From NCBI GenBank assembly GCA_017523285.1, contig JAFWWU010000174.1:1-35762 (forward strand): 35,762 bases of DNA, in the 5' to 3' direction. The stretch is from Ruminococcus sp. Its GTDB lineage: Bacteria > Bacillota > Clostridia > Oscillospirales > Ruminococcaceae. Under the pieces are notes generated by a model. It was not told the origin of the DNA and did no database searches. It saw only the letters and a program-made list of their open reading frames with translations. Position numbers and translations under genes: made by a program. This document shows, piece by piece, positions 17,454 to 25,841 of this stretch. Position 1 is the first letter of the stretch; every line of letters begins with the position of its first letter.

Positions 17454-18605
17454 GTGAACATTTTTAAAAAGAAAAACACAAACGAAGAAGAAACACAGGA
17501 AAAAGATATTAAGTTACTTGTCCTTGAATGCCTTAACTCAAGATTACAGGGCACAATTTATGATAACTGTCTTTTACTTCCAAGAACAGGATTTTCAATT
17601 GATATCCAGATAGGCAAACAGGAATCTAAAAATGACATTCATCTTCTTCAGGTTATTTACATATTAAAGCATGATGACCTTGATGAACCGATTATCGAGC
17701 CTGTTGCTGCACAGGGCACAACTATTGAAGAAGCAGTTGCTATGGCTGTTGACAGCTTCAGAGGCGGCTTATGGCATCCGCTTAATATGGTTACTACAAG
17801 ACAGGGCGGTGTTCCTGTAAGCTCTGATTATCTCGGACAGCACTACGATTACAAAATGTATGCTCAGTCTGTTGTTATTATGGGCGATAAGGATAAAAAG
17901 CCAAGCATGCTCATCAATTACATCAAAAATGAAATCCCGAAATATCTCGGCTCTAAGAAATACTACTGGGTAAGAATTTTCCTTGCTCGTCATAAGGAAA
18001 GAATGACTGTTGAAGTTCGTGTAAACGGTACTGTATGTCCGGGACTTCACATATTCTTCAAGGATTATATCGAAAGCTGGGAAGACAAGGATATCCTCGT
18101 AACTGAAAAGCAGTATGCTCTCTTTGTTCAGGAAGAAGATGACAAATGCCCATTCACAAAGGAAACCGTTGTTGAATGTACAAAAAGAGCTCTTGAGCTT
18201 ATGGGTGACTGCAAATCAAGAGAAGAATATATCGCTCTTAAGGAAGAAATCGATAAAATGGCAGGAGATATCGCACTTTCAGCTGAAATCAGAGTATTCA
18301 CTCCTGAAATTATGGCAAGACATATTCTCAGATATGGCGAGGGTGACAGCTTATTCCTTATGGTAGGCGATGATCGTGTTGAATTCAAGAAAACTCAGCT
18401 CAGAAGCTATTTCTACATTCAGCAGGTTATTTTCGATTACCTTACAAGAGTAAAGCCTGAAAAGGAACAGGTTATGAGAATCGTTGCAAACAGTGCTTCA
18501 TTCAAGGAAATTCAGAAGGCTGTACAGGAAGGTCACGAGCCTACTGATATGTATGTGCCTGGTACAACATATAAGATTGACGTTGAAAATTACAAGGTAT
18601 GGTAA
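17454..18605 (+). CDS. Conserved-looking hypothetical protein, 383 aa
   Basis: Not recognised. The frame starts at GTG (17454) after AAAGGAG. The protein is soluble-looking: a Lys/Glu-rich first 20 residues, no signal peptide and no membrane helix. Visible landmarks are IIEPVAAQGTTIEEAV (about 80-95), a TRQGGVPVSSDYLGQHY stretch near 120, a basic-aromatic KKYYWVRIF region near 170, and an acidic C-terminal half with many helical Glu/Lys segments. Codon use becomes rich in preferred C-ending codons, suggesting good expression. It lies 19 bp after prmA in the same direction. No catalytic motif can be named. Confidence 0.85.
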   Translation: MNIFKKKNTNEEETQEKDIKLLVLECLNSRLQGTIYDNCLLLPRTGFSIDIQIGKQESKNDIHLLQVIYILKHDDLDEPIIEPVAAQGTTIEEAVAMAVDSFRGGLWHPLNMVTTRQGGVPVSSDYLGQHYDYKMYAQSVVIMGDKDKKPSMLINYIKNEIPKYLGSKKYYWVRIFLARHKERMTVEVRVNGTVCPGLHIFFKDYIESWEDKDILVTEKQYALFVQEEDDKCPFTKETVVECTKRALELMGDCKSREEYIALKEEIDKMAGDIALSAEIRVFTPEIMARHILRYGEGDSLFLMVGDDRVEFKKTQLRSYFYIQQVIFDYLTRVKPEKEQVMRIVANSASFKEIQKAVQEGHEPTDMYVPGTTYKIDVENYKVW

Positions 18606-18627
18606 TTACATAAATTAACGTAAAACG

Positions 18628-18662
18628 AATAGCTTTTGCACATATTATGTGCAAAAGCTATT
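18628..18662. other. Perfect 16-bp hairpin between the 383-aa gene and the YkgJ-like gene
   Basis: AATAGCTTTTGCACAT (18628-18643) and its exact reverse complement (18647-18662) are split by only 3 nt. The following sequence is TTTCTGACTG. That gives one T beyond the stem, so it is not a classical terminator on the plus strand. It may attenuate, stabilise the upstream mRNA 3' end, or be an RNase III site. Confidence 0.8.
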
Positions 18663-18683
18663 TCTGACTGAGAGGAAAATATT

Positions 18684-19163
18684 ATGCTTAAAAAAATCCT
18701 TAGCAATAAAAAATGTGCCGAATGCAGACTATGCTGTGTTTTCGACAGATATGATGTGTGGGAAACTCCTGTTTTTACGGAAGAAACAAAAAATCTGCTC
18801 CTTGAAAAACGTCCCGATACCCAGTTTATCACAAAGGAAGGCGGATATCTTTTCAGAGTAAACGAGCTTGTAGAAAATGAGCTTTTCTACTGCCCTGCCC
18901 TTGACAACAAAACCGGCTGTATTCTCGGTGATGATAAACCTTTCGACTGCCGTATATGGCCATACAGAATTATGAAAATCGGTGATAAACGTGCAATTAC
19001 AATAGCTCCGATATGCGATGAGCTTTTTAATCGTCCGATTTCTGAGCTTGTTAAATTTCTTAAAGATGAACTTGCAGAAAAAATATTTGAATATGCAGAC
19101 ACTCACCCCGAAATCGTTAAGGAATATGACGATATGTATCCTGTTCTTATGTTTGAAAGGTAA
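18684..19163 (+). CDS. YkgJ-family cysteine cluster protein
   Basis: A 159-residue cytoplasmic protein with two cysteine groups: KCAECRLCC (Cys11, 14, 17, 18) and, further on, YCPAL...GCILG...FDCRIWPY. This is the pattern of the YkgJ/CxxCxxCC family, thought to bind zinc or iron-sulfur metal; the function is unknown. The ATG follows GAGAGGAAAATATT. It is the last plus-strand gene of the region and lies 78 bp after the 383-residue gene, with the long hairpin between. It could be the distal gene of the moxR operon or partly independent. Confidence 0.88.
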   Translation: MLKKILSNKKCAECRLCCVFDRYDVWETPVFTEETKNLLLEKRPDTQFITKEGGYLFRVNELVENELFYCPALDNKTGCILGDDKPFDCRIWPYRIMKIGDKRAITIAPICDELFNRPISELVKFLKDELAEKIFEYADTHPEIVKEYDDMYPVLMFER

Positions 19164-19255
19164 TATACAGTTTCAATTATTTGTACGTCAGTGAAGTACA
19201 AGCGTATTTACCAAAAAAACAATTATGGTTATCTTATTTTTGTCTTATAAATCAA

Positions 19256-19284
19256 TTGATTTTATCGGCGAAATATCATATAAT
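19256..19284 (+). promoter_or_regulatory. Promoter of the aspartate kinase gene
   Basis: TTGATT (19256-19261) and TATAAT (19279-19284) are 17 bp apart. The leader is about 30 nt, too short for a lysine riboswitch. Confidence 0.72.
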
Positions 19285-19319
19285 TATATACAGATATTAT
19301 TATAAAGGAATGAACATTG

Positions 19320-20660
19320 ATGAGTTTAAAAGTTGTTAAATTTGGTGGAAGCAGTCTTGCTGACGCTAACCAGTTCAGAAAAGTAGCTGATATTATCAAG
19401 AGTGATGCAGACCGCAGATTTGTTGTTCCGTCTGCTCCCGGAAAGAGATTTTCTGATGATATCAAGATTACAGATATGCTTTATAAATGCTTCGATCTTG
19501 CAAGCAACAGTCTTGATTTTGATAAGGAATTCGATACTATCAAAGAAAGATATAACGGCATTATCGCTGATCTTGGTGTAGATATATCTCTCGAAGATGA
19601 TTTCAATACAATTAAAAATGAACTTAAATCAAAGCCAAACCGTGATTTTGCTGCAAGCCGCGGTGAATTCCTCAACGGTAAGATTCTTGCTGCTTTCCTC
19701 GGCTTTGAATTTATTGACGCAGCCGAAATTATTACATTCAATACAAACGGAATGCTTCTCCTTGATGAAACAGTTAAAAAAATCCGTGCAAGAATCGACG
19801 GTATAAATCACGCTGTAGTTCCGGGATTCTATGGCAGCACAACAGAGGGTACTGTTAAAACTTTCTCAAGAGGCGGCTCAGACGTTACGGGTTCTATCCT
19901 TGCAAACGCTGTTAAGGCTTCTATCTACGAAAACTGGACAGACGTTTCAGGATTCCTTGTTACTGACCCAAGAATCGTTGACAATCCTGAGGTTATCAAT
20001 GTTATCACATACAAGGAGCTCAGAGAGCTTGCTTATATGGGTGCATCTGTTCTTCATGAAGACGCTATCTTCCCTGTAAGAACAGCAGGTATTCCAATCA
20101 ACATAAAGAATACAAACAGACCTGAAGATGCAGGCACTATGATTGTTTCAGATGATCACGATTTCAATGATGATTCTACTGCTCATACTATTACTGGTAT
20201 TGCAGGACGCAAAGGCTTCAGCACAATCAATATCGAAAAGGCTATGATGAACAGCGAAATGGGCTTCGGTATGAAGGTTCTTAAGGTTCTTGCTGATAAT
20301 AATGTTTCATTTGAGCATATGCCATCAGGAATTGACACAATGAGCATTATCGTTGATTCAAGTTCTCTTGATCCTGTAAGAGATACTGTACTCGCACAGC
20401 TTCGCAAGGAAGTTGCTCCTGATCACCTTGAAATTGAAGATGGTGTTGCGCTTCTTGCTGTTGTGGGAAGAAGAATGAAGAACACAAGAGGTACTGTTGC
20501 AAGAATTTTTGCTGCTATGGCACATGCAAGAATTAATGTAAAAATGATAGATCAGGGTTCGAGTGAGCTTAATGTTATTATCGGCGTAAGCGAAAACGAT
20601 CTTAACGAAGCAATCCGCAGAATCTATGATATGTTTATAAGCTCTGAACAAACAGCATAA
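19320..20660 (+). CDS. Aspartate kinase
   Basis: A 446-residue cytoplasmic kinase that phosphorylates L-aspartate, the entry to lysine, threonine and methionine synthesis. The N-terminal KFGGSS (7-12), the nucleotide-site SRGGSDVTG (about 182-190) and two C-terminal ACT regulatory segments (about 300-440) are seen. ACT domains usually bind lysine or threonine for feedback control; which effector acts here cannot be told. A TTG one codon upstream is in frame, but the ATG at 19320 is preferred, with AAAGGA 10 nt before it. The gene stands alone between a promoter and a strong terminator, with codon use typical of high expression. Confidence 0.93.
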   Translation: MSLKVVKFGGSSLADANQFRKVADIIKSDADRRFVVPSAPGKRFSDDIKITDMLYKCFDLASNSLDFDKEFDTIKERYNGIIADLGVDISLEDDFNTIKNELKSKPNRDFAASRGEFLNGKILAAFLGFEFIDAAEIITFNTNGMLLLDETVKKIRARIDGINHAVVPGFYGSTTEGTVKTFSRGGSDVTGSILANAVKASIYENWTDVSGFLVTDPRIVDNPEVINVITYKELRELAYMGASVLHEDAIFPVRTAGIPINIKNTNRPEDAGTMIVSDDHDFNDDSTAHTITGIAGRKGFSTINIEKAMMNSEMGFGMKVLKVLADNNVSFEHMPSGIDTMSIIVDSSSLDPVRDTVLAQLRKEVAPDHLEIEDGVALLAVVGRRMKNTRGTVARIFAAMAHARINVKMIDQGSSELNVIIGVSENDLNEAIRRIYDMFISSEQTA

Positions 20661-20665
20661 AAAGT

Positions 20666-20707
20666 AAAATGCGGTTACCGATTAAAAAATCGGTAACCGC
20701 ATTTTTT
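20666..20707. terminator. Bidirectional terminator between aspartate kinase and deformylase genes
   Basis: A 17-bp perfect stem (20666-20682 with 20689-20705, loop TAAAAA) contains the GCGGTTACCGAT core and is flanked by a run of T on the right and a run of A on the left. It can stop transcription from both convergent genes. Confidence 0.92.
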
Positions 20708-20736
20708 AGAGAAAGCATCCTAACGTGCAGTAGTCT

Positions 20737-21150
20737 TCAGATTAATATGCCGTCAAAATGGTCGATTTCGTGCTGAATAACCTGTGCTTCAAAATCATTG
20801 AATCTTCTTTTTTTAGGCTTGAATTTCTTATCAAGATATTCAACAGTGATATTCTTATGACGTGTTGCGGGACGTGAGCCTATAAGTGAAAGACAGCTTT
20901 CCATTGTTTCATAAATCTGTTTGGATTTTTCTACAATTTCGGGATTAACCATTACTGTATACTCGCCGTCAACGAGAACGACAATAATCTTTTTGCGAAA
21001 TCCTATCATATTCGCCGCCATTCCGACACAATGATCACGATTTGCTGTAATTGTATCAAGCAGGTCTGTGATTATATACTCATCTGATTTTGTTGCAGGC
21101 TCTGATTTCTGCATGAGAAACATTGTGTCCGTAACAATATTCTTAACCAT
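20737..21150 (-). CDS. Divergent peptide deformylase
   Basis: A 137-residue protein, short for the family. Metal ligands are present: Cys86 in ESCLSL and His127/His131 with catalytic Glu128 in QHEIDH. The first family motif, usually GLAAPQ, reads GMAANM (43-48), so the Gln that helps stabilise the reaction is Met. The family role is removal of the formyl group from new proteins. With this change the protein may have altered substrate choice or low activity, and another deformylase elsewhere would be expected. It begins 18 bp after the TVP38-like gene and probably shares its transcript. GGAG precedes the ATG. Confidence 0.85.
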   Translation of the reverse strand: MVKNIVTDTMFLMQKSEPATKSDEYIITDLLDTITANRDHCVGMAANMIGFRKKIIVVLVDGEYTVMVNPEIVEKSKQIYETMESCLSLIGSRPATRHKNITVEYLDKKFKPKKRRFNDFEAQVIQHEIDHFDGILI

Positions 21151-21168
21151 AATAATTCTCCAATTCCT

Positions 21169-21858
21169 TTAAGTAGTTATTTCTCTTTGTTTTTTCTTTA
21201 TTCTGCGATTATAAATATAATACACAGTCATTGCAATCAATGAAACAGCAATGATAATTCCCGAAATCAAGGCTATCATTTCTGTCTGTGCATTTTTAAT
21301 ATTTATACCGAGGAATGTAAGCATAATAACGCTTGGAAGCATTCCCAAAAATGATGGTATCAGGTATCTCAGATATGAAGATTTTGTTGCACCGAAATAC
21401 ATACTTGTTACATTACCCGGAAGAAAATATATCGAGTGAAGAATAAATGCGAGAAAAAATGTGTTTTTCTGCTGCTTATCAAGCAGAATTTCAAGCCTTT
21501 TATGTTTTTTTACAAGCTTTTCAACCGAATCTACACCCGAAAAGCGTCCGATATTATAAGGTATGCTTATATCAATCACTATACCGATAACATTTATAAT
21601 AAAGGCTATATATGTCGGCAGAACAAGCGTTGCCGCAATCTGTATAATTACAAGCGGAAAAGCTACTGATATACTTTTTATCGCATACATTAAAAATATA
21701 ACAAGAACTGCAAGAGGAACATTATCAGGGGTATATTTAGCTAAAGTTTCAGGTGAAATCTCTGCCCCCGAACAAAAATATATAATTACAAATGCAAGAC
21801 AGATAATAATGGGCAGTTTCCTTACCATCCCGATAAACTTATTATTCTTATCCGACAT
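21169..21858 (-). CDS. TVP38/TMEM64 (DedA-like) membrane protein
   Basis: About 229 residues with five to six hydrophobic spans. Features of the TVP38/SNARE-associated family include PYNIGRFSG in the middle and LRYLIPSFLGMLPSVIMLTFLG near residue 175. The C-terminus ends in a Lys/Arg-rich cytoplasmic tail. Relatives act in envelope lipid or undecaprenyl phosphate transport, but the substrate here is open. The frame extends upstream to 21897, but AGAGAGGTGAAT directly precedes the internal ATG at 21858, which is the better start. It leads the two-gene unit with the deformylase-like gene. Confidence 0.88.
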   Translation of the reverse strand: MSDKNNKFIGMVRKLPIIICLAFVIIYFCSGAEISPETLAKYTPDNVPLAVLVIFLMYAIKSISVAFPLVIIQIAATLVLPTYIAFIINVIGIVIDISIPYNIGRFSGVDSVEKLVKKHKRLEILLDKQQKNTFFLAFILHSIYFLPGNVTSMYFGATKSSYLRYLIPSFLGMLPSVIMLTFLGINIKNAQTEMIALISGIIIAVSLIAMTVYYIYNRRIKKKQREITT

Positions 21859-21906
21859 ATATTCACCTCTCTGTATAATTATATATACGAAATACATTAT
21901 GTGTAT

Positions 21907-21935
21907 ATTATACTATATTTTTAATAACATTTCAA
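21907..21935 (-). promoter_or_regulatory. Promoter of the TVP38-deformylase unit
   Basis: TTGAAA (21930-21935) and TATAAT (21907-21912) on the minus strand are 17 bp apart, followed by a leader of about 45 nt. Confidence 0.75.
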
Positions 21936-21960
21936 CTTTATTTAGTGAATATTTTATGTA

Positions 21961-21994
21961 CAAAAAATGTACTCCGCAGAAAAACGGAGTACAT
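21961..21994 (-). terminator. Terminator of the first MATE gene
   Basis: A perfect 10-bp stem (21967-21976 with 21985-21994) is followed on the minus strand by TTTTTG (complement of 21961-21966), 20 bp past the MATE stop codon. Confidence 0.85.
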
Positions 21995-22014
21995 AATAAT
22001 TGTAAATACATATT

Positions 22015-23382
22015 TTATGCTGATATTTTATCTTCCTTCGGGAATTTTTTTCTCATAAATATATAGCAAATAAGATGAACCGCAAATGTAATTATCCATG
22101 TTATCGGATAGGATAAGAACAGCATAAATTCTGTGTGAAAACGTGGAATCTGAAAAATAGTAGCTATCCATAAAATTCTTAATCCACACGCACCTATAAG
22201 AGATACGATTGTAGGAGTTACAGCAAATCCCATTCCTCTGATATTACCGACAATACAATCCATTAAACCGCAAGTAAAATAAAAACAGCAGACAAGCCCC
22301 ATTCTTATTGTACCTGCCTCAACAACAGCGGCTCTTGAATCATATATATTGATAAGCGGCTCTGCAAGGAAATATGCGGCATTACCTAAAATAATGCCTG
22401 TAACTGCGGCACATGCACATGTTATAACTGCAATTCTGTTTATACGGGTATATTTTCCGCCGCCTATATTCTGACTCATAAATGTGAGCGCTCCCTGAGA
22501 AAATGAATTCATTGAAACCCAGATAAAGCCCTCTATACTTGCGGCGGCGGCACTTCCTGCCATTACTATTGCACCGAAGCCGTTGATTGAAGATTGTATT
22601 ACTACATTTGAAAGAGAAAATACAACTCCCTGAAAGCCTGCGGGAATACCGATTTTAAGCATTCTTGCTACAATTTTCCTGTCAAATCTCATTTTACGGA
22701 ATTCAAATCTGAATGCATCATCCTCTTTCATAAGACAACGAATAATAAGGAAGGCTGAAATACATTGTGATATAGCTGTTGCAAGTGCAACACCTGCAAC
22801 GTCCATCTTGAATACAATTACAAATAAAAGATTGAGAAGTACATTTATAATTCCTGCAAATGTAAGATAATAAAGCGGACGTTTTGTATCACCCTTTGAA
22901 CGCAGTACAGAGCTTCCGAAATTATATATCATCATCGCTGTCATACCGAAAAAGTAAATTCTGAGATAAAGAGTTGAAAGCGAGAGAATTTCCTTTGGAG
23001 TATTCATAAGAATAAGGAGTTTATCTGCGAAAATCACTCCGAAAACTGTCATTATAAGACCGCTTGCAATACTAAGACAGATTGAGGTATGTACAGTTTT
23101 ATTAACACGCTCATTCTTCCCTGCCCCCATAAACATTGAGGTGAGAATATTTGCACTTGTCGAAAGTCCGAGAAAGAGATTTGTAATCAGATTTACAAGT
23201 GCTGTTGTTGAACCTACTGCCGCAAGAGAATTTTCTCCTGCAAAATTACCGACAACGATAATATCAGCCGCATTGAAAAGAAGCTGAAGCACGCTTGAAA
23301 GCATAAGCGGCAATGTAAGCCTTAAAAGCTTTGGAAGTATTGTACCGCTGCACATATCTATTTCATACTTGTTTTCTTTCAT
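22015..23382 (-). CDS. MATE-family multidrug/metabolite exporter (1)
   Basis: A 455-residue membrane protein with the twelve-helix pattern and two-fold similarity of MATE transporters, which export organic cations or metabolites against sodium or proton entry. It starts MKENKYEIDMCSG and carries the early LRLTLPLMLSSVLQ helix and the GNFAG loop seen in NorM/DinF-like members. The substrate is unknown. The ATG is preceded by GAGAGG at a rather long 11-nt spacing. The gene has its own promoter and terminator, and a GTATACT/AGTATAC inverted repeat over the -10 region suggests a dedicated repressor or activator. Confidence 0.93.
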   Translation of the reverse strand: MKENKYEIDMCSGTILPKLLRLTLPLMLSSVLQLLFNAADIIVVGNFAGENSLAAVGSTTALVNLITNLFLGLSTSANILTSMFMGAGKNERVNKTVHTSICLSIASGLIMTVFGVIFADKLLILMNTPKEILSLSTLYLRIYFFGMTAMMIYNFGSSVLRSKGDTKRPLYYLTFAGIINVLLNLLFVIVFKMDVAGVALATAISQCISAFLIIRCLMKEDDAFRFEFRKMRFDRKIVARMLKIGIPAGFQGVVFSLSNVVIQSSINGFGAIVMAGSAAAASIEGFIWVSMNSFSQGALTFMSQNIGGGKYTRINRIAVITCACAAVTGIILGNAAYFLAEPLINIYDSRAAVVEAGTIRMGLVCCFYFTCGLMDCIVGNIRGMGFAVTPTIVSLIGACGLRILWIATIFQIPRFHTEFMLFLSYPITWIITFAVHLICYIFMRKKFPKEDKISA

Positions 23383-23438
23383 TGTATCATATCCTCTCGT
23401 TCAAAAGCAACATTGCACAAAATCAGTGCAGGAATTTT

Positions 23439-23463
23439 GTATACTATCACCTTAAAAGTATAC
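23439..23463. promoter_or_regulatory. Inverted repeat over the MATE promoter, candidate operator
   Basis: GTATACT (23439-23445) and AGTATAC (23457-23463) form 7-bp arms 11 bp apart. The right arm covers the -10 box. The arrangement suits a dimeric regulator; which family is unknown. A second, smaller repeat (TGCAC/GTGCA) lies at 23414-23430 in the leader. Confidence 0.4.
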
Positions 23464-23485
23464 TCCTATGATTTGAAAAAGTCAA
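23457..23485 (-). promoter_or_regulatory. Promoter of MATE gene (1)
   Basis: TTGACT (23480-23485) and TATACT (23457-23462) on the minus strand with a 17-bp spacer; each box is one mismatch from consensus. The leader is about 70 nt. Confidence 0.75.
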
Positions 23486-23490
23486 TAGCA

Positions 23491-23534
23491 AAAATGTAAA
23501 AAAATACAGCTGTCGTAAAATGACAGCTGTATTT
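23491..23534 (-). terminator. Terminator of the cdaA-cdaR operon
   Basis: A perfect 13-bp stem (23502-23514 with 23522-23534) is followed on the minus strand by a T-rich run (complement of 23491-23504). It starts 5 bp after the cdaR stop codon, so no third gene such as glmM follows. Confidence 0.88.
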
Positions 23535-23539
23535 CTGAA

Positions 23540-24841
23540 TTAATTATCAGTTGATGTTGCGGATGAAGATTTATCCTCTCTGCTGATAGTAACCTTGTTA
23601 AGCCCTACTGACCATACATTATCATATTCGGGACATCTTATCGTTACAGGATAAGTAAACGATGAGGATGACGGTGCAGGGTCTTCAAAATCAAGAAGGT
23701 CGATGTCAGCTATAATCTGTTTTGCAGTAAGTGATTCGATTATATCCTTTGGACCTATCATTGTTACTCTCATGCTCTTTGTTACTACATCAAAATTGTA
23801 CATAGACGGAGGATTGCTTATTGAGAAATCATTGATTACAAATTCTTTTTTCGCAAGATTTTCATCGTCAAGTGTTACAGTTACTGTTTCAAAGCCAGAT
23901 TTATTTATATCGTCCTTTGTATCAATCCTGAATGTTCTCTGAAATCCGAGATCAAGTTCATAAAGAAGGATTTTACCGATTTCAAATTTTTCAGGAAAAT
24001 CGCTATAACTCTTTGTCTGTGAAGCAAGCGTAATCTGATCCTTTGACAAGATGAAATTAATTGAATCTGTATCAAAATCAGAAGGTACATTTGAAAGCGA
24101 TACTGATAAATCAAGCGTTTTCTGTGTAAGTACAGGAATATTGATAAGAATATTCCTTGCCTCTGTGCTTTTTTCAAGCATATTATTGTCAATTATAGCA
24201 CCCTTATCATTATAAAACTTGATTTCATCACATTCAAAGCTGTAACTGCTGCTGAGCTTATCGCTTCTGTTTGTAACTGCGGCACATTTTGCAATCTGAT
24301 CAAGCTGTGCGGAAGGACCTGTAATTTTAATAATACTTGGTGAGCATGAAAACTCATCAGGAGTTTTTCCCTCTTCAAATGTTATATTCGGAATTTCGGG
24401 AGTAAGCTCGAATTCTCTTGTTTCCATTTTATCAAACATAACATTTGCAACAGATGGTGTAATCTTATTAACCTTGAAATTTACGCCATTCTTGCTTTCA
24501 ATTATAATATCAAGTCTTTTTGTTCCCGATCTGAAAACATTCTGTACCTCAAGCTTAGCAATAATATCCTCACTTGTAAGGTTACCGATTTCGGAACGAT
24601 TACCCTCAAGCTGAATATTTACCTCCTTTACGTCGCAGTTTATTACGCTCAAACCGTATTCTTCAGCTACTGACTGTGAAATATCAAGGCTTAGCGGAAT
24701 ATTGTTTATAGTTTTTGGCGTTGAAGGATAAATTGTAATTGAAATTACAAACCATGCGATAATTGCAACAAGAAACGCATATATCGCCATAAGAAAATTA
24801 TTCTTAATAAGATTTTCAAATTTGTTTTTTATAAAACTCAT
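23540..24841 (-). CDS. cdaR: YbbR-domain protein CdaR, regulator of CdaA
   Basis: A 433-residue protein with one N-terminal membrane helix (about 15-35) and an extracytoplasmic part made of successive YbbR-like beta-rich repeats, one beginning near residue 50 and the last ending near 420 before a Ser/Thr tail. In Firmicutes CdaR binds the membrane cyclase CdaA and tunes c-di-AMP production. Its start overlaps the end of cdaA by four bases, a sign of coupled translation. Sequence similarity among YbbR proteins is weak, so context carries much of the assignment. Confidence 0.9.
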   Translation of the reverse strand: MSFIKNKFENLIKNNFLMAIYAFLVAIIAWFVISITIYPSTPKTINNIPLSLDISQSVAEEYGLSVINCDVKEVNIQLEGNRSEIGNLTSEDIIAKLEVQNVFRSGTKRLDIIIESKNGVNFKVNKITPSVANVMFDKMETREFELTPEIPNITFEEGKTPDEFSCSPSIIKITGPSAQLDQIAKCAAVTNRSDKLSSSYSFECDEIKFYNDKGAIIDNNMLEKSTEARNILINIPVLTQKTLDLSVSLSNVPSDFDTDSINFILSKDQITLASQTKSYSDFPEKFEIGKILLYELDLGFQRTFRIDTKDDINKSGFETVTVTLDDENLAKKEFVINDFSISNPPSMYNFDVVTKSMRVTMIGPKDIIESLTAKQIIADIDLLDFEDPAPSSSSFTYPVTIRCPEYDNVWSVGLNKVTISREDKSSSATSTDN

Positions 24842-25719
24842 TTCTTTTTCCTCCTTTTCAGCTTTGAAGGAGCAGAAGAAACCTTTGTAGCAATAGCTGT
24901 TTCAATAGGATTTTCAATCAATTCATTTGTAAGCAGTGTTTTAAGCTTTTCATGTGTATACTCTCTTGTAAGAACACCATCAATCGCAATTGAAATCATA
25001 CCTGTTTCTTCGGATACTACAATTACGATAGCGTCGGAGTTTTCACTCATTCCTATTGCGGCTCTGTGTCTTGAACCAAGCTTCTTGTTTACAAGTGCCT
25101 CTTTCTGCGGCTTTGGAAGAAAACATGCCGCCGCAAGAATGATTCCGTCACGCATAATTACCGCACCATCATGAAGCGGTGTTTTCGGATAGAATATATT
25201 GCCGAAAATTTCCTTGCTTGGCTTTGCTTTAAGAATTGTACCTGTTTCAATCTGTTCACCGAGCCTTACCTGACGCTCAATTACTATAAGTGCACCTGTA
25301 CATGTTGCGGAAAGCTCTATACATGAATCACATATAGCCTGAATTGCAGGAGTCCAGCGTTCATGAAGGTCTGAACGTGATTCGCCGAAGCCGAACATTT
25401 TAAGTCCCATTCGTGTACGACCAACCTTTTCAAGCGCACGGCGAAGTTCAGGCTGGAACAGAATAAGTACAGCAATAAGACCGATATCTATTGTCTGCTT
25501 TATGATATATGTCACAGCCTTAAGCTGAATTGCATTAAACACAACATAAGCGGCAACAAGCAACAGAATACCCTTTATAAGCTGACCTGCTCTTGTTTCT
25601 TTTACAAGCTTCAGAATAAGATAAACAAGATATGTAAGCAGGGCTATATCTATAAAATCAACGATACTCATTGTCTTTACGACGCTGAACAATGAGTCTT
25701 TTATATCCTGGAATGACAT
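24838..25719 (-). CDS. cdaA: Diadenylate cyclase CdaA
   Basis: A membrane-bound enzyme that condenses two ATP into c-di-AMP, the messenger controlling potassium, osmotic balance and wall growth. Three hydrophobic segments lie in the first 90 residues. The DAC domain then shows PLHDGAVIM (about residue 181) and GSRHRAAIG (about 215), the two active-site signatures. The start is uncertain. This ATG at 25719 lacks a well-spaced ribosome site, and the alternative GTG at 25734 lies almost on top of an AAGGAT. The gene is first in a two-gene unit with cdaR; the usual third member glmM is absent. Confidence 0.94.
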   Translation of the reverse strand: MSFQDIKDSLFSVVKTMSIVDFIDIALLTYLVYLILKLVKETRAGQLIKGILLLVAAYVVFNAIQLKAVTYIIKQTIDIGLIAVLILFQPELRRALEKVGRTRMGLKMFGFGESRSDLHERWTPAIQAICDSCIELSATCTGALIVIERQVRLGEQIETGTILKAKPSKEIFGNIFYPKTPLHDGAVIMRDGIILAAACFLPKPQKEALVNKKLGSRHRAAIGMSENSDAIVIVVSEETGMISIAIDGVLTREYTHEKLKTLLTNELIENPIETAIATKVSSAPSKLKRRKKK

Positions 25720-25777
25720 TTTTCGATACTGCACATCCTTTCAAAAATCAAGAAAACAAATGATATGCTTATGTAGA

Positions 25778-25801
25778 GATGTGCCGATGAATCAGCACAT
25801 C
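25778..25801 (-). other. Hairpin in the cdaA leader
   Basis: GATGTGC (25778-25784) pairs with GCACATC (25795-25801), and an inner GAT/ATC pairing extends the stem past one mismatch. It lies between the cdaA promoter and start codon and has no T run, so it is a leader structure rather than a terminator. No known c-di-AMP riboswitch pattern is seen. Confidence 0.45.
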
Positions 25802-25841
25802 ATTATAAGATATAATTATACTCAATAATACCTCATATATA

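Noticed and set aside
19164-19319. Lysine riboswitch before aspartate kinase
   Set aside because: The promoter leaves a leader of only about 30 nt, and no L-box pattern is seen upstream.
21563-22066. 167-codon plus-strand frame
   Set aside because: Antisense to the TVP38-like gene and across a terminator; a shadow frame.
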